Part shown: piece after piece, positions 1-12,859 of the stretch
How positions within the stretch are numbered: the stretch's first letter is position 1
Layout of the letters: the number at the start of each line of letters is the position of its first letter
Assembly: GCA_910589415.1 (NCBI GenBank)
Contig: OU342635.1
Location: forward strand, 14,818,001 to 14,882,000
Direction: 5' to 3'
Source of the DNA: Malachius bipustulatus
Lineage: Eukaryota > Arthropoda > Insecta > Coleoptera > Melyridae
DNA: 64,000 nt
Notes under the pieces: generated by a model
What the model saw: the letters and a program-made list of their open reading frames with translations, nothing else
What the model was told of the DNA's origin: nothing
The model's database searches: none
Position numbers and translations under genes: made by a program

Positions 1-854
1 GAGGAATAATGAATATACCTGGCTGGTTGCCGTTTAAAAGAAAGCATAACACCTCCGTTTTCTTATTATGCAAGTAAAATATTCCAGCAATTTAACCACA
101 AGACCACGTACTAGGGAGTTCAATCGTTTCCCAGGCAAAACAAGGAAATAGATTTTTAGGCATTCGCGCAATTAATAAGTTACTCATAGTTTATCACACC
201 GTACAATAACACAGGTAATTCTGCTAATTTCGTATTAAAAACGTTTCAAATCACAACACAAACCTTATTAGTATATTTAACGCTGACACTGACACTACTG
301 ACAGTAGCGACGACAATCTTATCGTAATATCGTATCAATCTAAGCGTATCACGACGCGAGTCGATATTTCCGTCTCACTCTCGCTCATCTTTTTAGAATT
401 GCTGACGATTCAAACGTATTTCTGACAATACGTCCCATTTTAACTCGATTGACTATATGCAATGCAATAGAAGGAGTAAGAAACATAACGAGATGATGTA
501 TCCTTAGTTATCACAACAGACAACTCTCAGTGTACAGACTTTATATAGGTTGCTGGTCAAAGAATTGTCGAAAAAATCTTTTTATTTTTTAATCGGCGCC
601 TGGACAAAAACACTTCCTGGTTGACAATCATTATCCTATGATGGATAAATGAATGTGATAGAAAAAATTGCAAAATTCGTATTTGGAGGTTGCGCAACTC
701 CTTGGATCTCTTTAAATAATTTTCTAAAAAATTTTATCCCAACTGAAAATTGATTGATCTCCCTTGAGAGGAGCGGAGTCACGACACACACTTCCAATTA
801 CGACATGATTTCAGACGCTAGCGCATGCGTCTTAAGTGAATATAGCTAAGCTAT
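1..854. other. Unassigned AT-rich sequence
   Basis: I see no coding frame, RNA gene or recognisable repeat here. It stops at the hairpin end of the family A repeat. Confidence 0.5.
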
Positions 855-2722
855 TAGTGTATTTTTTTAACAAAAAAATACACTATTGAGGACGACATCA
901 CTTTTCGAAAATCACCCAAACTCATCAAATGTCCACCGATCATGACCCCCAGATCACGAAAAAGTGGTTTTCCAAAATTCACCTGCCCACGATATATATA
1001 TATATATTTATATATATATTTATATATATATTTATATATATATTTATATATATATTTCTCCAAAATCGCGAAATTTCGATTTTAAAAACGCTCCTGTGGC
1101 TTTATCTTTCAAGATTAGTGAACGAAATTTTGGATTCTTGCAAATTTTTGGAATGACGTTGGATTTTAGTTGAAAAAATTTCCAAAAGTCCCATCACTTC
1201 TACAGGGTGTCCCTTCAAAGTTCCAGACATCCGGTTTTTGTCACCTCATTTCAGGTCGCAGTTTTCAATCTAGGAGACTGAAATTTTTGTGGAAGTAAGA
1301 TATCCACAAGGAGTGGTCTGGTATTGCACTTGAGCAAAATCGATCGAGCCGTTTCAAAATGGCGGCCATTTTAATTTTTGGAAAAAGGACTATTTTTTGA
1401 ACCCCTGTATAAGCTAGATAGAAAAAGAGTTTTATATCAAATTCACAATTATGGAAGTAAATGACTTGAAATTTAATTTCATGCAACAAAATTTGCATTT
1501 TTTTCTATTAATAAGCCAGTGGCGTGGGTAGGAAAAGGGTAAAAATGGCTAAATTTCTCCAACAATTTATGAGCACATTTTTGAAGTAATTAAACTGAAA
1601 TTTTTACAGTAGACAACTATACTAATAGACTTCAACCCTTGAGAATTTCAAAAAGTAAATAAGAAAAATGGCGGAGATATTAGATTTTTTTTACATGATG
1701 TTTTTTTTAAATTAATTTCTCTAAATTTTTAAAAACGCTCCTGTAGCTTCATCTTTCAAGATTAATGAACGAAATTTTTTACTCTTATAAACCTTAGGGC
1801 TGACGTTTGATTTTCGTAAAAAACATTTTCCTAGATGTGTGTTACTTCTACAGGATGTCCCTCCGAATTTCAGAAAAAAAACCGTCCGTGAGGCACGGTT
1901 TCTGGTCGAAGTTTTCAATCTAGAGTGCTGAAATTTTTTTGGTAGTAAGATACCCTCAAGTAGTCGTCTGGTACTGTATTTGAGTAAAATAGGTAAAGAC
2001 ATTCCAAAATGGCGGCCTTTTCAATTTTTGGAAAATGGCTAGATTTTGAACCCCTAAATAGGCAAGATCGAAAACTTTTAAACAAAATTAACAAGATTGG
2101 AATAAACTTATTTGAAATTTGAGCTAATGCAATACAATTTGCATCATTTCTATTAATAAGCCAGAGGCGTGGGTAGGAAAAGGGTAAAAATGTCTACATT
2201 TCTATAAACATTCATGAGCTTATTTTTGAAGGAATAGAACGGAAATTTTGATAGTAGACAACTATACTAATAGCATTTAACCTTCAAAAATTTCAAGAAG
2301 CAAATATAAAAATGGCGGAGATATATTCGAATATTTTTAAATGATGTTTATTCCTCTAAAATTTCAAACTTTCGGTTTTCAAAACTCTCCTTTCAGTTTT
2401 TTTTCCGAATTTATTAAAGGTAGTGTAAAAAATAGTATTTTTCAAGTAAAGTTAGCCAGTGGCGGGCATAGGAAAAGGGACAAAATTGTAAAATTTTGCC
2501 AATTTTTTTGATTTTTAAATTTAAAAATCCATTCTAAGGCACGTGTTAAAACGAAATGAAATGAAATTATCACAGAAAATTTTTCACATTTAAGCACTAC
2601 GCTAACATGACATGACTATGGAAAATTTCAGAAAGCCAATAATTTAAAAAGCGGTGAAAATATTCATAATTGAATCGCATAAAAATACACTATTTCTGCG
2701 ATTGATGCGCAAGAAGGTTTTT
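855..2722 (-). repeat. Family A repeat, copy 1 (inverted)
   Basis: This is a coding-free element of about 1.87 kb, in inverted orientation to the copies at 49,927-51,675 and 56,397-59,046. Its 3' end is a perfect 14 bp hairpin (855-885, loop of 3) that reads TAGTGTATTTTTTT. Next to it is a TA-rich microsatellite (about 990-1056), and its 5' end is a GCGCAAGAAGG block at about 2708-2718. Inside are two diverged monomers of about 640 bp: the landmark GGCGGAGATAT recurs at about 1671 and 2313, and GGCGGCC(A/T)TTT also recurs. Short frames over the TA tract are composition artefacts. A non-autonomous TIR DNA transposon is the best guess. No transposase is visible, so the mobilising family is unknown. 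Confidence 0.75.
990..1056. repeat. TA-rich microsatellite in family A
   Basis: A (TA)n tract with a TTTA interruption about every 12 bases. It lies at the same place in the copies near 58,063 and 58,868, so it belongs to the element rather than to the locus. Confidence 0.8.
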
Positions 2723-2734
2723 CCAATATACGGA

Positions 2735-2860
2735 AGTTATTTCCAGTTATTTTCAGTTATTTCCACTTTATATCTACTATTTCCATTTTATTCCCACTTT
2801 TTCCACATTATTTCTACTGTTTCCACTTATTTCCATTTATTTCCATTTATAAGGAAAATG
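2735..2860 (+). repeat. Degenerate TTATTTCCA-type tandem repeat
   Basis: Roughly a dozen imperfect units of the form (T)TATTTCCA(C/T/G)T lie directly beside the 5' end of family A copy 1. It is low-complexity sequence, and the frame crossing it is not a gene. Confidence 0.6.
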
Positions 2861-2899
2861 TAGATTGTCGTAAACTGTATTGAAGAATTATTTATTTCA

Positions 2900-4484
2900 C
2901 GTTACGATCGATACAAATCAATAACAGCTATAAATGATGCTGTCAAGAAAGCGTTAGCTAAAAGTGAAACCAATGTGGACAAGAACACCATATAATTAAG
3001 GTAAATACAACTAAAGGATGTCCACAAGGAGGAATATTATCCCCTCTTCTGTGTATGTAGTTTGGTAGTTGCCAAACTCCTCGGGCTACTCACCGAGAAC
3101 GGCATTGCCTGCTTTGGATAGACTGCTGACGCATCGTCATAATGGCAAGGGACAAATTTGACATAATACCCAGAGAAGGTGGTGAATATCCTTGAATTCC
3201 CTTACCAAAATTACCCAAATTACCTTGAAAAAGGTAATTTCCTTCAAATGGTGGCGGGAAGTGAGCTAACATCAGCCATATGGAAACAACATTTGTACAC
3301 ACAAGAAGAATCAAGTTTTCTGAAATCAAGACCATCCGCTTAGGCGGAGTTGACCTAGAATGGAAGGAAGAAGCTAAAGTTCTAGGATTAACACTATAGA
3401 CAAAAACTAGGTACTGTGGAATCAACACTTGAATAAAACATCAAGTAAAACCACAACCGTACTGATGGTACGCATCAGAAGAAAGGTGGGCAGAACATAT
3501 GGGGTTGTAATCCATCTATTCTATATGCTAAATGTACACCATGCTAGGGAAATGTGTATATTGCCTGGTAACTACAAGAGGACCAAGCTAGCAAGCAAGG
3601 AAAAATTTTGAGAAGATCCTCCCAGAGCAATGAGAACTTGTTCAACTGCGGCGTTGGCAGTAATTCAACACTACATTTGGTGATCGAGAGAAAAGTCAAA
3701 GAAGCTCTCCTTAGAATGTCAAGAGCAGGAATCAGAAATGGACAGCGAGTCATTGAGAACCAAAATGCAGTTTCGAGTGGAACTTCAACACGGAACTGTC
3801 TATAAAAGAGGAATGAAACAACACTTTCAAAAAAAGAACGATTAAATGGCACACAGACAGCTCCAAAACCGTTGAGGGAACCAGGGCAGGAGTCTATGGA
3901 CTGCGCACCAAGTACCCCAAACCCATGGAAACATCCCCAGCCATATTTCCAGTGGAACTACATGCCAATGGAAGTATGTGTCCAAATAAACCTCGACAGA
4001 AACTACGAAAACAGAGAAATTGAACTATTGACGGAATAGTCAAGCAGCCCTAAAGGCGCTGAGTTCTTGAACCATCAGCTCCAAAGTATCTTGGCAGTGC
4101 CTAAGGAAAACTCATCGAATTAGGTAAAAAAATTCACCCCAAATGGATACCAGGTCATACTAGAATTGAGGGAAATGAACGTGCCCACTTCTTGGCAAGA
4201 GAAGGGGCATCAATATCACATCCTTTATAGGACCATAACCATTCTATGGCTTCGAAAACCCATTCTTAAAGTCAGAACTACGAAAGGAATAAGAAAAATT
4301 GAGAAATCCATTGGAAGAACCTCTCAGGGTTGTGAAACTCCTCGGGAATTTCAACCGAGAGAGGTAGAAGGTACTCATCAACTTCAGTAAGTAACGTCTC
4401 AGTTCACATATGGGATTCCTGACTAGACATTATAAGCTCAAGAAACACCTCAGGAATTTAGGCAGAGAACGGCGAACGGCGTCT
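2900..4484 (+). pseudogene. Jockey-like LINE ORF2 remnant (RT and RNase H)
   Basis: This is a broken non-LTR retrotransposon polyprotein on the + strand. Translated pieces in shifting frames keep the RT motif GCPQGGILSPLL at about 3015-3050, then a decayed Y/FADD region (about 3115-3145, VIMARDKF in another frame), and a thumb-like LGGVDLEWKEEAKVLGLTL at about 3335-3395. RNase H follows, with WHTDSSKTVEGTRAGVYG at about 3847-3900 (first catalytic Asp present) and IPGHTRIEGNERAHFLAREGA at about 4148-4210. The typical LLTGHy-like tail block is at 4410-4455. Frameshifts and stops between the blocks show it is dead. The domain order RT then RNase H fits Jockey/I-type LINEs; the exact clade is not resolved. 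Confidence 0.8.
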
Positions 4485-4501
4485 AGGTCAGGTCAGGTCA
4501 G
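4485..4501 (+). repeat. Short (AGGTC)n tract
   Basis: Three units of AGGTC at the 3' end of the LINE remnant. The same pentamer recurs at about 13,760-13,795 inside another LINE and at about 43,892-43,904. Confidence 0.7.
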
Positions 4502-4696
4502 AAAGTATACCTCTGGTCACTTTCGCCGGATTTCCTCGTCCAGTTTCTTCTCTTTCCCACGATTTTATTGGATGCAGTGTGAAGGCAGGAAGGAAATGGT
4601 AGGAAAATATCGCGACAAAAATGATTTTTCTATCTCTATTAATGATATTGGGTAATAATTTGAATTTGATTAAATAATTATGATATAATCGTGTAA

Positions 4697-5251
4697 TACA
4701 AGGTGTCCAGGTATGAGTGTAAGAGCTACACGTGGCGACATTCCTTGGACTATTTTGAGTAAAAAATCTTAATACAATAATGCTCTAAACCTCTTCACGG
4801 TGCCACACGAGGTCATCAAAGTTAGAAATTCTGGGTCACAAATATGCATATTATTGAACTTCTGTTTCCTTTTGCAGTTACGGTTAACATTTTCAAAGAC
4901 TTTTGCAAAGTCTTATTTCATTTAATTTTCGTAACAGTGCAATTATTAACTTTTTTAACATTTCCTAAATTTTTTTTTTTTTAGAAATGTTAAAAAAGTT
5001 AATAATTGCACTGTTACGAAAATTAAATGAAAAAAGACTTTGCGAAAGTCTTTAAAAATGTTATCCGTAACTGCAAAAGGAAACAGAAGTTCAATAATAT
5101 GCATATTTGTGACCCAGAATTTCCAACTTTGATGACCTCCTGTGGCACCGTGAAGAGGTTTAGAGCATTATTGTATTAAGATTTTTTACTCAAAATAGTC
5201 CAAGGAAGGTCGCCACGTGTAGCTCTTACACTCATACCTGGACACCCTGTA
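4697..5251. mobile_element. Foldback MITE, 555 bp palindrome
   Basis: The left arm (4697 to about 4966) and right arm (about 4983 to 5251) are near-perfect inverted copies of each other over about 270 bp, joined by a T-rich loop of roughly 15 bases. The outer ends read TACAAGGTGTCC and, on the other strand, TACAGGGTGTCC. There is no coding capacity. Arms this similar imply recent formation or gene conversion. Such a structure is a non-autonomous foldback element, and the RNA would form a long hairpin. Confidence 0.85.
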
Positions 5252-6560
5252 TAAAAAAATAAATCGTGATTATTAGACAGGTAGGTATTAGACAGGTGGG
5301 TTGGTGTTCGTGAGTTTGTACCTACCATGTAAATGTATAAAACTAATTCTGATACAAATTCCTTTATTGACCATAATAATGACCATTGTGATTGTGAATG
5401 GTAAATGGCATAACTAGTAGGTAAATAGGTAGGTACTGACTAAAGTGACAATCAAATGAAGCGAAGTAATTTCGGTATCAGTCTACCCAGATGTGAGAGA
5501 TCATCACAGTTTAATAATTAACCCGTTGATATGATAAGAGCAGAGAGTTGGAATAGAGTTACCTATATAATTCATTAGTCAGAACAATGCTCATGCACGT
5601 CCGAAAGGGAAAGATCAAAGACCTCGGAGTTGGAAGACAGTCGGAATTGTTGACAACTCGATAAGATATGTTAACATGTTTCTAAGTACGCAAAGCTACC
5701 GCATGATTGTTTGAGGCACCTGCAAAGGCAACTACCCGTGTTAATGTTTTATCAACGGTGTTGATTTTAGTGTGAGAGGATATTCTCCGTACGTGTACAT
5801 AAGTACGCAAGTTGTTAAATCCTTGTACGGTGTGTGTTGTATGTTATACGGCAGCTGGGAACATATTCAGGTTTCACGCTGCCTCAAGTTCTAGCCGACT
5901 AAATAACGCGTTGGATTATATTTGGCTGTGTCCATAAGTCATATTAAGACTACACAAAACTCGCAATAAATCTGTCAAACGCTCAGAGGGGCGACGGCAG
6001 CCATCACTGCGGCAGCTTTCTGATATTATACCTCTTTCCTTCTCCCTTCGAACTAAACGTTCATCTTCGACCTGCTCGTCTCGTATAATATCCTCTCCTC
6101 TCCGTTGATGTGTGTATGTTTGCTGGTTGGTAGCCAGTTTTAAAACTTTCTTGCTTGCAGGTTAATTTTACATTAAATCTTATTTTCTTTCATATCATAT
6201 TTTTTCTCGACATGGAGACGAAATTTTAAGGCAATTTTGAAAATTGTTATATTCAAATATAAACTGTCAAAAAACTCAAAGTGAACTATTATTCGGAGCT
6301 GTTTATGTAAAAATGCACAACAAAAATTACATATTACTTAATGTTAATGTTTCATTTTACATGCATAAGTGTATTTTTTTACATTAACGATACATCATAG
6401 CCCCGATTATCTAGGTAGGAATGATTTTAAGTTCAAAGTTTATTATTTTATGTGAAAAACCATTCAGAAATCAAAAATGAAAGAGAGAGGGTTTAGATCC
6501 TTTGGTACACAAAATTATTCAACTTTAGATCAGATGTTTATACCAATACCACAGAAGAAC
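5252..6560. other. Unassigned sequence, no gene recognised
   Basis: A mixed-composition stretch with a C/T-rich patch at about 6010-6110. No frame, RNA gene or repeat relationship is recognised. Regulatory or UTR sequence of an unseen host gene is possible but unsupported. Confidence 0.4.
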
Positions 6561-8860
6561 AAATTTGCACAAAAAAAAATTCGGGCCAAACAATGAAACA
6601 CAGTTTCTTTTGTATTTTTTGAATGGTGATTTTTTTTTCGTTTTGTATTTTAGATCATGGTTTTTGAATTGTGACTGTAGCCGCATTTTCTTTAAAAAAA
6701 AATGTGTCGATAGTCAAAAAAAAAGAGCAACTCTGACGATGATTTCTTTCGAAATCTTGCCTAAGTATAGTAAATTCGTTTCTGACAAAAAGTCAGAAAA
6801 CGAATATCTCGAAAACTTCTTGATTTTTTATATCTAAGGAATTTGTCCTTACTGTTAAATTAATTTTGTTTTTAAATTAAAAAAAAAACATTCGCATTTG
6901 TGTTAAATGTTAAAAAGTAACTTCTACAAAAGTTACAATTATACGTAACGACATTTTTTACGTCAACTTTCGCCATAAATCACAATAATACAATTTTCAC
7001 TCCATTTGAACCCCCCCCCCCCCACCGCATCAACCGTCCACCACCACCTGCTTTTTTTTAATTCTGACAGTAGACGCATTTATTTCACCAAAAAGTATAC
7101 GCTGTTTAGCATATCGCTCTCCGAAAATTTCAGGGGTCAAATCTGACAATATTCCACATCTTTTGATACAAAAAAAAATAATTGTTTTGCCAAATTACGC
7201 TACGGCAGCCGAATTACGTGATCTTGATTTTTTAATGCGAATGTCATTATTAAATGTCAAAATATTGGAAAAAATTTGCAATTTTGTTTTTATTTTTTAA
7301 TCAATGACAAAAAAGGGCAAAACAATTTTAATCAGCACAAAAATGCGCAACTTTGCCCCATTTAACCGACTTCGTATCTCTTTTAAGATAACTGCATGAG
7401 ATCCCCATATATTCTCCCGAAAAACCGACACTCTGTATATTATGTCAGTTTTGCCAAAAGGACAAAAAAATGAGCACCGGCAGAGCTCTGCGACGATTTT
7501 AGTAGAATTTTTCTGACAAAAGTGTATTTTGAGTCGAAAAAAACGAATATCTTGTAAACTTCTTGATTTTTATATCTAAAAAATTTGTGCTTTAAACATA
7601 TTTTTGAATTTTTTATTTTTGAATATTTAAAAAAAAATACTTTAATCTCCAATACAACATTGTTGTATGGTTAATTTTTTTCTAAATAGGCTGCCAAGGT
7701 CATATGAAATATCAGCATTGATGTCACGTTTAAAATTTTGTGTTTTATTTATTTGGAAATAAGATTTAAGTTTTATTTTTAATATACTTAACTGGTTTTA
7801 CTTAATTCATAAAATGCTAAAAAAATACCAAGTACCAATTTGTAAAGAACATTTTTTTGGAAAGTTGTACCTACACAAATAAGAAATTAAATTAATGTGA
7901 CAGTTGATAATTTAATATTCAGAATCATAATATGAATTCCATAAAGTAAAATTACTTCACAGTTTGTATGTGCAGTCTTAAACCCTTTTTTTAAGTAGGT
8001 CTGAAGGTACTATTATTGTAATAGTTTGAATATGAATGAAATGATAATAATAATAAATAATACCAGCATCATTGTTGGATAAAAGAATGAAGTTCAGCAT
8101 TCACCTTTAAATTAAGTACCTACTTACAACTTCAGAATGTTAAGGTAGGTTTTGTTCTTCCACTTCTCATTCTTCTTCTCGGAAAGATTAAATATGTATG
8201 TAAAGGAACTACAACTGCAGAAGGAAGAAGACTGACGATCGGGAATAAAATCATCTCTTAAACTTCGTAACTTTTGACGTCGACCAAATTAAAATAACTG
8301 TATACTTCACTCACTGATGTTGCTGGTATGTAATAAGGGGCCCCCAATCATAGATCCATCTTCAAAATATGGAAACAAATCTGCCACTATCTGTTTGGCT
8401 TATTTACTTAAATACTTTGGGATTTTGCTTACTTCGTTATTTTTAATTCATTTTATAAAATTACAAAAATCATATAATTAAATCTCAAAACTGACAGATG
8501 TAAACAGAAAAAAAATCAGTTTATTACTTTGGATAAAAAAGTATGTTGTAATGGAATATTAAATTTATTGTTTCCGAATAGTGCTAATGTCAAAAATGTT
8601 CCATTAGCCTCTTTAATAGCCTTCATATTCTACTTGTCATTTTTAGTGTCATAATGTTCCATGTTTCAACGCAGCATAAGCTAATATAACCTTGGCAGAC
8701 AATTAAAAAAAAATCCAAGTATATTGGATACTTTTTTACGTCAACTTTCGTCATAAATCGCAATAATACAAGTTTCACCCCCTTTGAATCCCCCAATTTT
8801 TTCACGTCTACTAATTAGCCCCTTCACTAATTCCACTTATAAAAAGTTCAGGAAACAATT
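6560..8860. repeat. Two pairs of diverged direct repeats in AT-rich DNA
   Basis: A block near 6951-7020 (TTTTTTACGTCAACTTTCG...) recurs near 8728-8795. A block at about 6740-6860 (AACGAATATCTCGAAAACTT...) recurs at about 7500-7640. A 13-base C run at 7011-7023 lies in the first. The copies are in the same orientation and decayed, as expected of an old dispersed repeat. No coding sequence is recognised. Confidence 0.55.
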
Positions 8861-9500
8861 TTTTTCATCTCAATGAGTTGATCGTTCTAATCGTTTCTAA
8901 TGTGTAACTTTCCTTTAAAAAAATTTGCTAATTTAATCGATATGTTCCAAAAAAGTTAAAGAATCATTAAATAAACTGAATGGGATAAAAACATTTTACC
9001 TACTATTAAAAATCAGGTCACATCTTGCATGAGAAAGAATATTAAATGGGTATGTAATTTTCGACAAAAAGAAAGGGGGTAGTTTACTTTCAACAGGTAA
9101 AGACAGCTAACTTCTGGATTCATAAAAGAACCGGACTAATTAATTCGGAATGGAATTTACTGCATAAAAATGACCTGCTGTAATATATCAGTTGCCAGGA
9201 CAGTTCCTGGCCGCAGTATCCACCTCTACAACCCAATGTAAAAGATGCAATGGGTTTGAACCACTTGCACAATTTGTATTAGGACGAGGGTAACTTTTAA
9301 CAATAATTGAGAACTGCTGATATCTGCAGTATTGTCCAGAATCAAGAGAGAAAATTAATTAAAATCTATTATTATGAATTCATTGAGAAATCAGGTTTGC
9401 GAAGTTTTTTTTCCTCCACGAAGGCGAGCCTATAAGCACTCCCGTGTCTAGGAATTTTGTAAGGAGGTACCTATATGTTAGTGTGTAGATTTTGAATAAT
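8861..9500. other. Unassigned sequence
   Basis: No coding frame, RNA gene or repeat copy is recognised between the direct repeats and the TIR element at 9,501. Confidence 0.4.
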
Positions 9501-9948
9501 ATACAGGCTGATCAGTAACTCGCACACTCCGAATACAGAGTGATGTAGAGCCCATTAAATTAAGGATATTCTGCAAAAAAGTTCAATCCAACGGTTGGTT
9601 TTCAAGTTACAGAGTTTCCCTCATCCGAGTTCAAAGGTGATTTTTTCAATAACCGTGATAAAAATTAATGAAAAATTCAGTTTACTGTAATGTCTGGAAC
9701 GGATACCATATAATTCATTCATTTTTTTTTCCACAAAACCTCTTTACAGAGGAGTTGAGAATGTTGTAAATTGATCTAACCGGAACTTATTCACATGTTC
9801 AGTGCAGTGTTGCCACCTTATTTTTTACAAAAATAGTCATATCTTTGGGAGAAAAGAACTTACAACACTGCAGTAAAAAAATTTACCACTCTTAAAGTGA
9901 AGTTTGCCGCTGCATGCTCCGAGTGCGCGAGTTACTGATCATCTGTAT
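9501..9948. mobile_element. Small non-autonomous TIR element
   Basis: About 28 bp terminal inverted repeats, ATACAGGCTGATCAGTAACT on the left and ATACAGATGATCAGTAACTC on the right (other strand), enclose about 390 bp with no coding frame. TA dinucleotides lie at both ends. Unlike the palindromes elsewhere in the window, only the ends are inverted. Confidence 0.75.
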
Positions 9949-10157
9949 AAGATTTCTTGAAAAATGGAGCATTTCGTCAGTTTTCTTGTAACTCCAACAC
10001 CATCCAAGGTTATTTCACTATATCAAAAGTGATTTAAAAATATAGTATTGGTTTTGAAAGTTAAATATAAACCTAACATACCTTTATAAATAGTAAAGAC
10101 TCATTTAATCTTTTGATCTATTAATTTATATTCCCGCTGATACATTTTTGGTAATTG

Positions 10158-11277
10158 TATACATCCGCGGCTCCTAAGTTTCATCAATTTTTTCGGGACG
10201 GAGGAGCGAAATAGGGGTGCTGGGTGGGTAAGAAAGTAAAAACAGCCATGGCAAACTAATATTAAGGTCACAACCAAGGCCTCTTTGGCACTACGGTCGA
10301 ATTTCTATTTTTTTTTCACTTTCAGGGCAAGGAAAATCTTCGAAAATAACAGTACCACGATTTTTATTTTGAATTTTGCATTTATTTTGAATTTATAATC
10401 CGAAAATCATTGCATCAATCCCTGTGCGGACTGGACACGTAATGAAAGCGTATATATCGCTCAGTCCGCCTCTGTGAGCCTCTAACACAGAATAGAATAT
10501 TTGGCAATTATGGTGAAGTGGTTTTATCCGGGATCGCGGCATCTAATCGGTGCCTCTTGTCAGGACCGCACTCCCTCCGCACTCTCAAAACCATTTTTTT
10601 ACACCGTTTTGTGGCTTTCCCTTTCATTTGCCCAGCAAACGAATACCTTCCTGGTGTTACTATGGGTATGTTCTCCACCCCTATATAGTAATATTTCAAC
10701 AGGATGGTGCACCAGCTCATAGCTCTATCATTGTTACAGAGTTTTTGAATGAAACCTTCCCAAATAGCTGGATTGGTCGACGCGGTCCTTATAAATGGCC
10801 TGCTAGAAGCCCAGATATTTCACCGTTAGATTTCTTTTTGTGGGGCTACTTAGCAACGAGGGTTTATGATTTTAAAAGAGGGCAACCTGAAACGGTCGAA
10901 GAATAGAAAGAAAGAATCATAGAGACTTGTAATTCCGTTACCGTCAGAATGCTGCAAAATACTCGTAGAAATTTCAATGATCGCTTAGGATACTGCTTAG
11001 CAGCTTTTGGTGACAATTTTGAACACCGTATTAAATAAAATTGTTCTTGATAATCTTTTAATTTTTATTGTATTTTGTTCAAGTTTGGAGTTTAAAGGAA
11101 TAAAACATTAGTTACTTAGCTCATTGAATTGATTTCTTAAATAAATAAACCGTTTTAAAAAGAAAAACAGCAAATAACATAGGTCTAATTTGTTAACATG
11201 CAAATCCCTATGGGGACACTTAAAAAAAACTCACTGTATAAGTTCCATAGTGAAACTGTAGGAGCCGCGGATGTATA
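10158..11277 (+). mobile_element. Internally deleted mariner-like element
   Basis: The inverted termini read TACATCCGCGGCTCCTA at 10,160 and, on the other strand, at 11,275, with TA at the edges. The element is about 1.1 kb and holds only the 3' part of a transposase. The first 500 bases (about 10,170-10,660) show no transposase motif, so the N-terminal half was lost or replaced. Confidence 0.75.
10664..11038 (+). pseudogene. mariner-like transposase, C-terminal half
   Basis: One frame carries FQQDGAPAHS (second catalytic Asp) and WPARSPDISPLDFFLWGY (third catalytic Asp), with 36 residues between the two Asp. It then hits an in-frame TAG at 10,904-10,906. Reading past it, the same frame continues with RIIETCNSVTVRMLQNTRRNF and ends in FEHRIK and a stop at 11,038. 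That ending is usual for this DDE group of Tc1/mariner-type transposases. The helix-turn-helix part and the first catalytic Asp are missing, so it cannot act by itself. Confidence 0.8.
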
Positions 11278-12560
11278 TAATGACCAAATTTTTTAATAAA
11301 TCTCCTCTTGTGTGAGTGTGTGTTTTTTTTTTTACTTTGATCTGAAGCAATGGATAATGGATGTAATATAAATGTGTACTTCTCATAAATTCATGAAATT
11401 TGAGAGATAAATCGTCATTAATAATATCTTATTCTTTTTAAATATATTTTTTAATGTTTTAGATTAATTGTACAGAAAATTGTTTTTATATTTTTCTACA
11501 AATAAGATTTCTCATTTACCATCAATCCATCGATTTTGAGCATCATGTGTCGTGGAATTTCCATAACTACCAAACACTTTTTGAAGAATGAATCAAATAC
11601 ATTATTTTGTCGTTTAATTTAGAAAAGCTTGTACCTGCCTACCTCATATCTACTTTGTCTTTAATGATTACCTGAATCTGTTCCTCTATTTTGGGAATAT
11701 TGTCGTTCGTTTGATGGAAAACAATAACTCAGGTTTTTTAATTAAACATATTAGCGGCTCATATCAATAAATAATCAAGTTTATCTGAATAGACCTTCCA
11801 TTAAGTTAAATTACAATCTTAAATCCTTAATAAATACTTCAAAGTATACAATAAATCCCATCATTTCCTCGGTGGACGCGGCCAGCAAAACGACCAAGAT
11901 GACTTTGAACGCTGAACAGACAACACATTCCAAATCACATATCAAGTAAATTATAAAATTAGCATAAATATCACATAAAAATCTAAATCTAGTCCTGTCT
12001 TGTACTGAAAGAAGATCTGACAGTCACAAAGGCTTTGTCCATCGTAAATCACGCCAACTGCTTAAATTCAGATAGCATGAAAAAATGTGATAATACTACT
12101 ACTGGGTTTATTAGATTCAACGGAAATATACACCTTTATTATATTTATGAGTTCCTTGTCTTATTTCTACCCAGTTTCAATACACAAATCAGGGATATGT
12201 AGGTATATTATTGTGTATTAAAATTCTTCATCCATGAATTTAATTCGGATTTTATTAAGCTCTCCTAGGAATATATAACATAAATATTATATAGTGTATA
12301 GTAGTGTATTAGCGCATCTCAAGAGTAAATAAAAAATGTCAGGAGTGCTTATTAACGTTAAACATGACCGTTTATAAAAAATAATTCATTTTGATAATTT
12401 CACCAAAATAGAAAAATTGTTCAGAAAACAATTATTGTTGAACGCGACAAAAGAAAATATCAAAACTGTGCAGGGGGAAGGGTAATCGACATTCTGCAGA
12501 AACCGCTAATTTAAACTCTGAAATAAAACTTCAATAACTAGAATTGTGACTATTACGCGG
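11278..12560. other. Unassigned AT-rich sequence
   Basis: Nothing coding is recognised. The stretch contains a (GT)n-like run followed by a T tract near 11,310-11,332. Confidence 0.4.
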
Positions 12561-12684
12561 CCTTCTTGCGCATCAATCCCATAAACAGTGATTTTTGCTG
12601 CGTCGATTCATTTATGAATATACCGTTTTTTAAATTACATGGCTTTCTATAATTTTTCATGATGGTCTCATTATATTAGCGTAT
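12561..12684 (+). repeat. Family A fragment, 5' end only
   Basis: It begins CCTTCTTGCGCATCAATC and runs for about 125 bp parallel to the 5' ends of the copies at 49,957 and 56,407, with many substitutions. The rest of the element is absent, so it is an old truncated copy. Confidence 0.7.
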
Positions 12685-12859
12685 ATTTTGACCGATTTTT
12701 TACCTAAGCCACTGGTAGACTAATAATTAAAACGAATTTTTTGTTACTATATTATTCTGTTAATTTGGTTGAAAACCGACTTGAAAAAAAAAGAGAAAAA
12801 ATTGAAACGACTTAGCCGATATTTCTCAAATGTAATACCAACTGGCGGATCTGAGAAAT

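Noticed and set aside
854..1173. Overlapping frames encoding YIYKYIYK-type peptides on both strands
   Set aside because: They are translations of the TA microsatellite inside family A.
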